NCBI GenBank assembly: GCA_000469685.2
Contig: LS997565.1
Coordinates: 30,330,145-30,394,144 of the forward strand
DNA: 64,000 nt
Direction of reading: 5' to 3'
Origin: Haemonchus contortus
Lineage: Eukaryota > Nematoda > Chromadorea > Rhabditida > Trichostrongylidae
Within the stretch, counting starts at the first letter, position 1; each line of letters begins with the position of its first letter. A program made the position numbers and the translations under genes. The notes under the pieces are model-generated. The model did not search any database and was not told where the DNA came from. It saw nothing but the letters and a program-made list of their open reading frames with translations. Shown here in pieces: positions 63,353 to 64,000 of this stretch.

Positions 63353-64000
63353 AGATTATGTAAAATGCCCAGGTTTCAAAAAGACCGAACATGGAAGCTG
63401 ACAGACAGTTCGGCTCAGCTCCGAGCTTTATCAGATCACTCAAAATTTGGAAAACTTAATCCATCAATGTTCCTGGAGGCACATCATCAGCAACGACCGC
63501 GCGTGACATCCGACAGATCCGGTAATGGAGCTCCAACTATGCCCTTGCTTTTGGGTTTTTGAGTCCGGCAGCGTCCATTATGTTACCTTTACGGCAACTG
63601 GGTAATCCTGAGGGAAAATTTGAGGAACCATTGTATCGTGAACTTTATACTAAACTGAAGTGGTTTTACGAACTGAAAAACAGCAAATATGCGGTAATCT
63701 CTAGCTCACTTTGCTATAGTTCGAAAATTGTATGTCTAAATTTAAGAAGGAAAGCAGTTCTCTGGCACGTGGCAAATTTTTATTTGTTTTTTTGAACTGA
63801 ACGGAAGCAATCAATTTCAACTTTGTGATAAATTTGTGATCAATCACGATTCGCCGCTTCAAATTGCAAGAAACTAACGTCTTTTTTTTATATGAAGTAA
63901 AAATCTGAATATCGATACAGTTGAGACCCATTCTTAGCTTTTCTGTTTCCAATACACCAGATCACTTTGTAAGACAAGTTGATTCGTTATATCTTCAGGG
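63353..64000. repeat. Block R3, copy B (right part, runs off the window)
   Basis: CATCAATGTTCCTGGAGGCA, GACAGATCCGGTAATGGAGC, TTCTCTGGCACGTGGCAAAT and CACTTTGTAAGACAAGTTGA match 15996-16735. The upstream exons of NHR copy B, if any, would lie beyond the window end. Confidence 0.85.

Overview
The window looks like a gene-poor, transposon-packed stretch of a nematode nuclear genome. A clade V (rhabditid or strongylid, hookworm-like) worm is my best guess. The reasons are a nuclear hormone receptor (NHR) ligand-binding domain of the expanded nematode type split by very short introns (about 55-110 bp, with TTTCAG-like acceptors), together with RTE- and CR1/Jockey-like LINEs, mariner elements, GIY-YIG-bearing Penelope-like elements (PLEs) and tRNA-derived SINEs. 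The species assignment is inference. There are no rRNA genes, CRISPR arrays, operons or convincing functional tRNA genes.

Large-scale layout. The main hidden structure is an old tandem duplication. Three blocks (R1, R2, R3) occur in the same order and orientation twice: copy A at about 1.6-16.7 kb and copy B at about 37.0-64.0 kb, where it runs off the end. R3 plus R2 together carry a minus-strand NHR gene. Four ligand-binding-domain exons lie in R3 (13692-14444 in A; 58670-59422 in B) and the last exon lies in R2 (10752-10999 in A; 51606-51811 in B). Exon lengths, splice sites and phases match between copies. Copy A is open across all five exons; copy B has a 46-nt deletion in the last exon and is a pseudogene. 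The intron before the last exon has filled with mobile elements in both copies, which is why the gene is hard to see.

Insertions into the copies. A CR1-like LINE (about 2975-7977, minus) sits in R1-A and itself contains a 905-bp mariner (5791-6695). A SINE, a PLE and inverted repeat arrays fill the NHR intron of copy A. In copy B, R1 and R2 are separated by repeat arrays with a 385-bp (CA)n tract, a SINE-like element, a perfect 46-bp palindrome, and a 5.5-kb element with 260-bp terminal inverted repeats (42341-47880). That element contains a Tyr/Pro-rich ORF and an apparently intact LINE (ORF1 42860-43564, ORF2 43609-46386). A PLE splits R2-B (49216-51577). A head-to-head PLE pair (60937-63352) splits R3-B.

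Between the two copies (16.8-36.9 kb) are SINE pieces, GGGCGGAG-type repeat arrays, three complete short TTAA-flanked MITEs, an RTE-type reverse transcriptase remnant (25.1-26.3 kb), and a second CR1-like LINE (30.2-34.9 kb) interrupted by a PLE (31.07-32.2 kb).

How it works together. Almost nothing here is a cooperating gene set. The only self-contained coding unit is the LINE at 42.6-46.8 kb. Its ORF1 and ORF2 overlap in the -1 frame with an in-register GGGAAAC heptamer. The NHR copy A ligand-binding domain is the best candidate host coding sequence. Everything else is decayed or non-autonomous mobile DNA.
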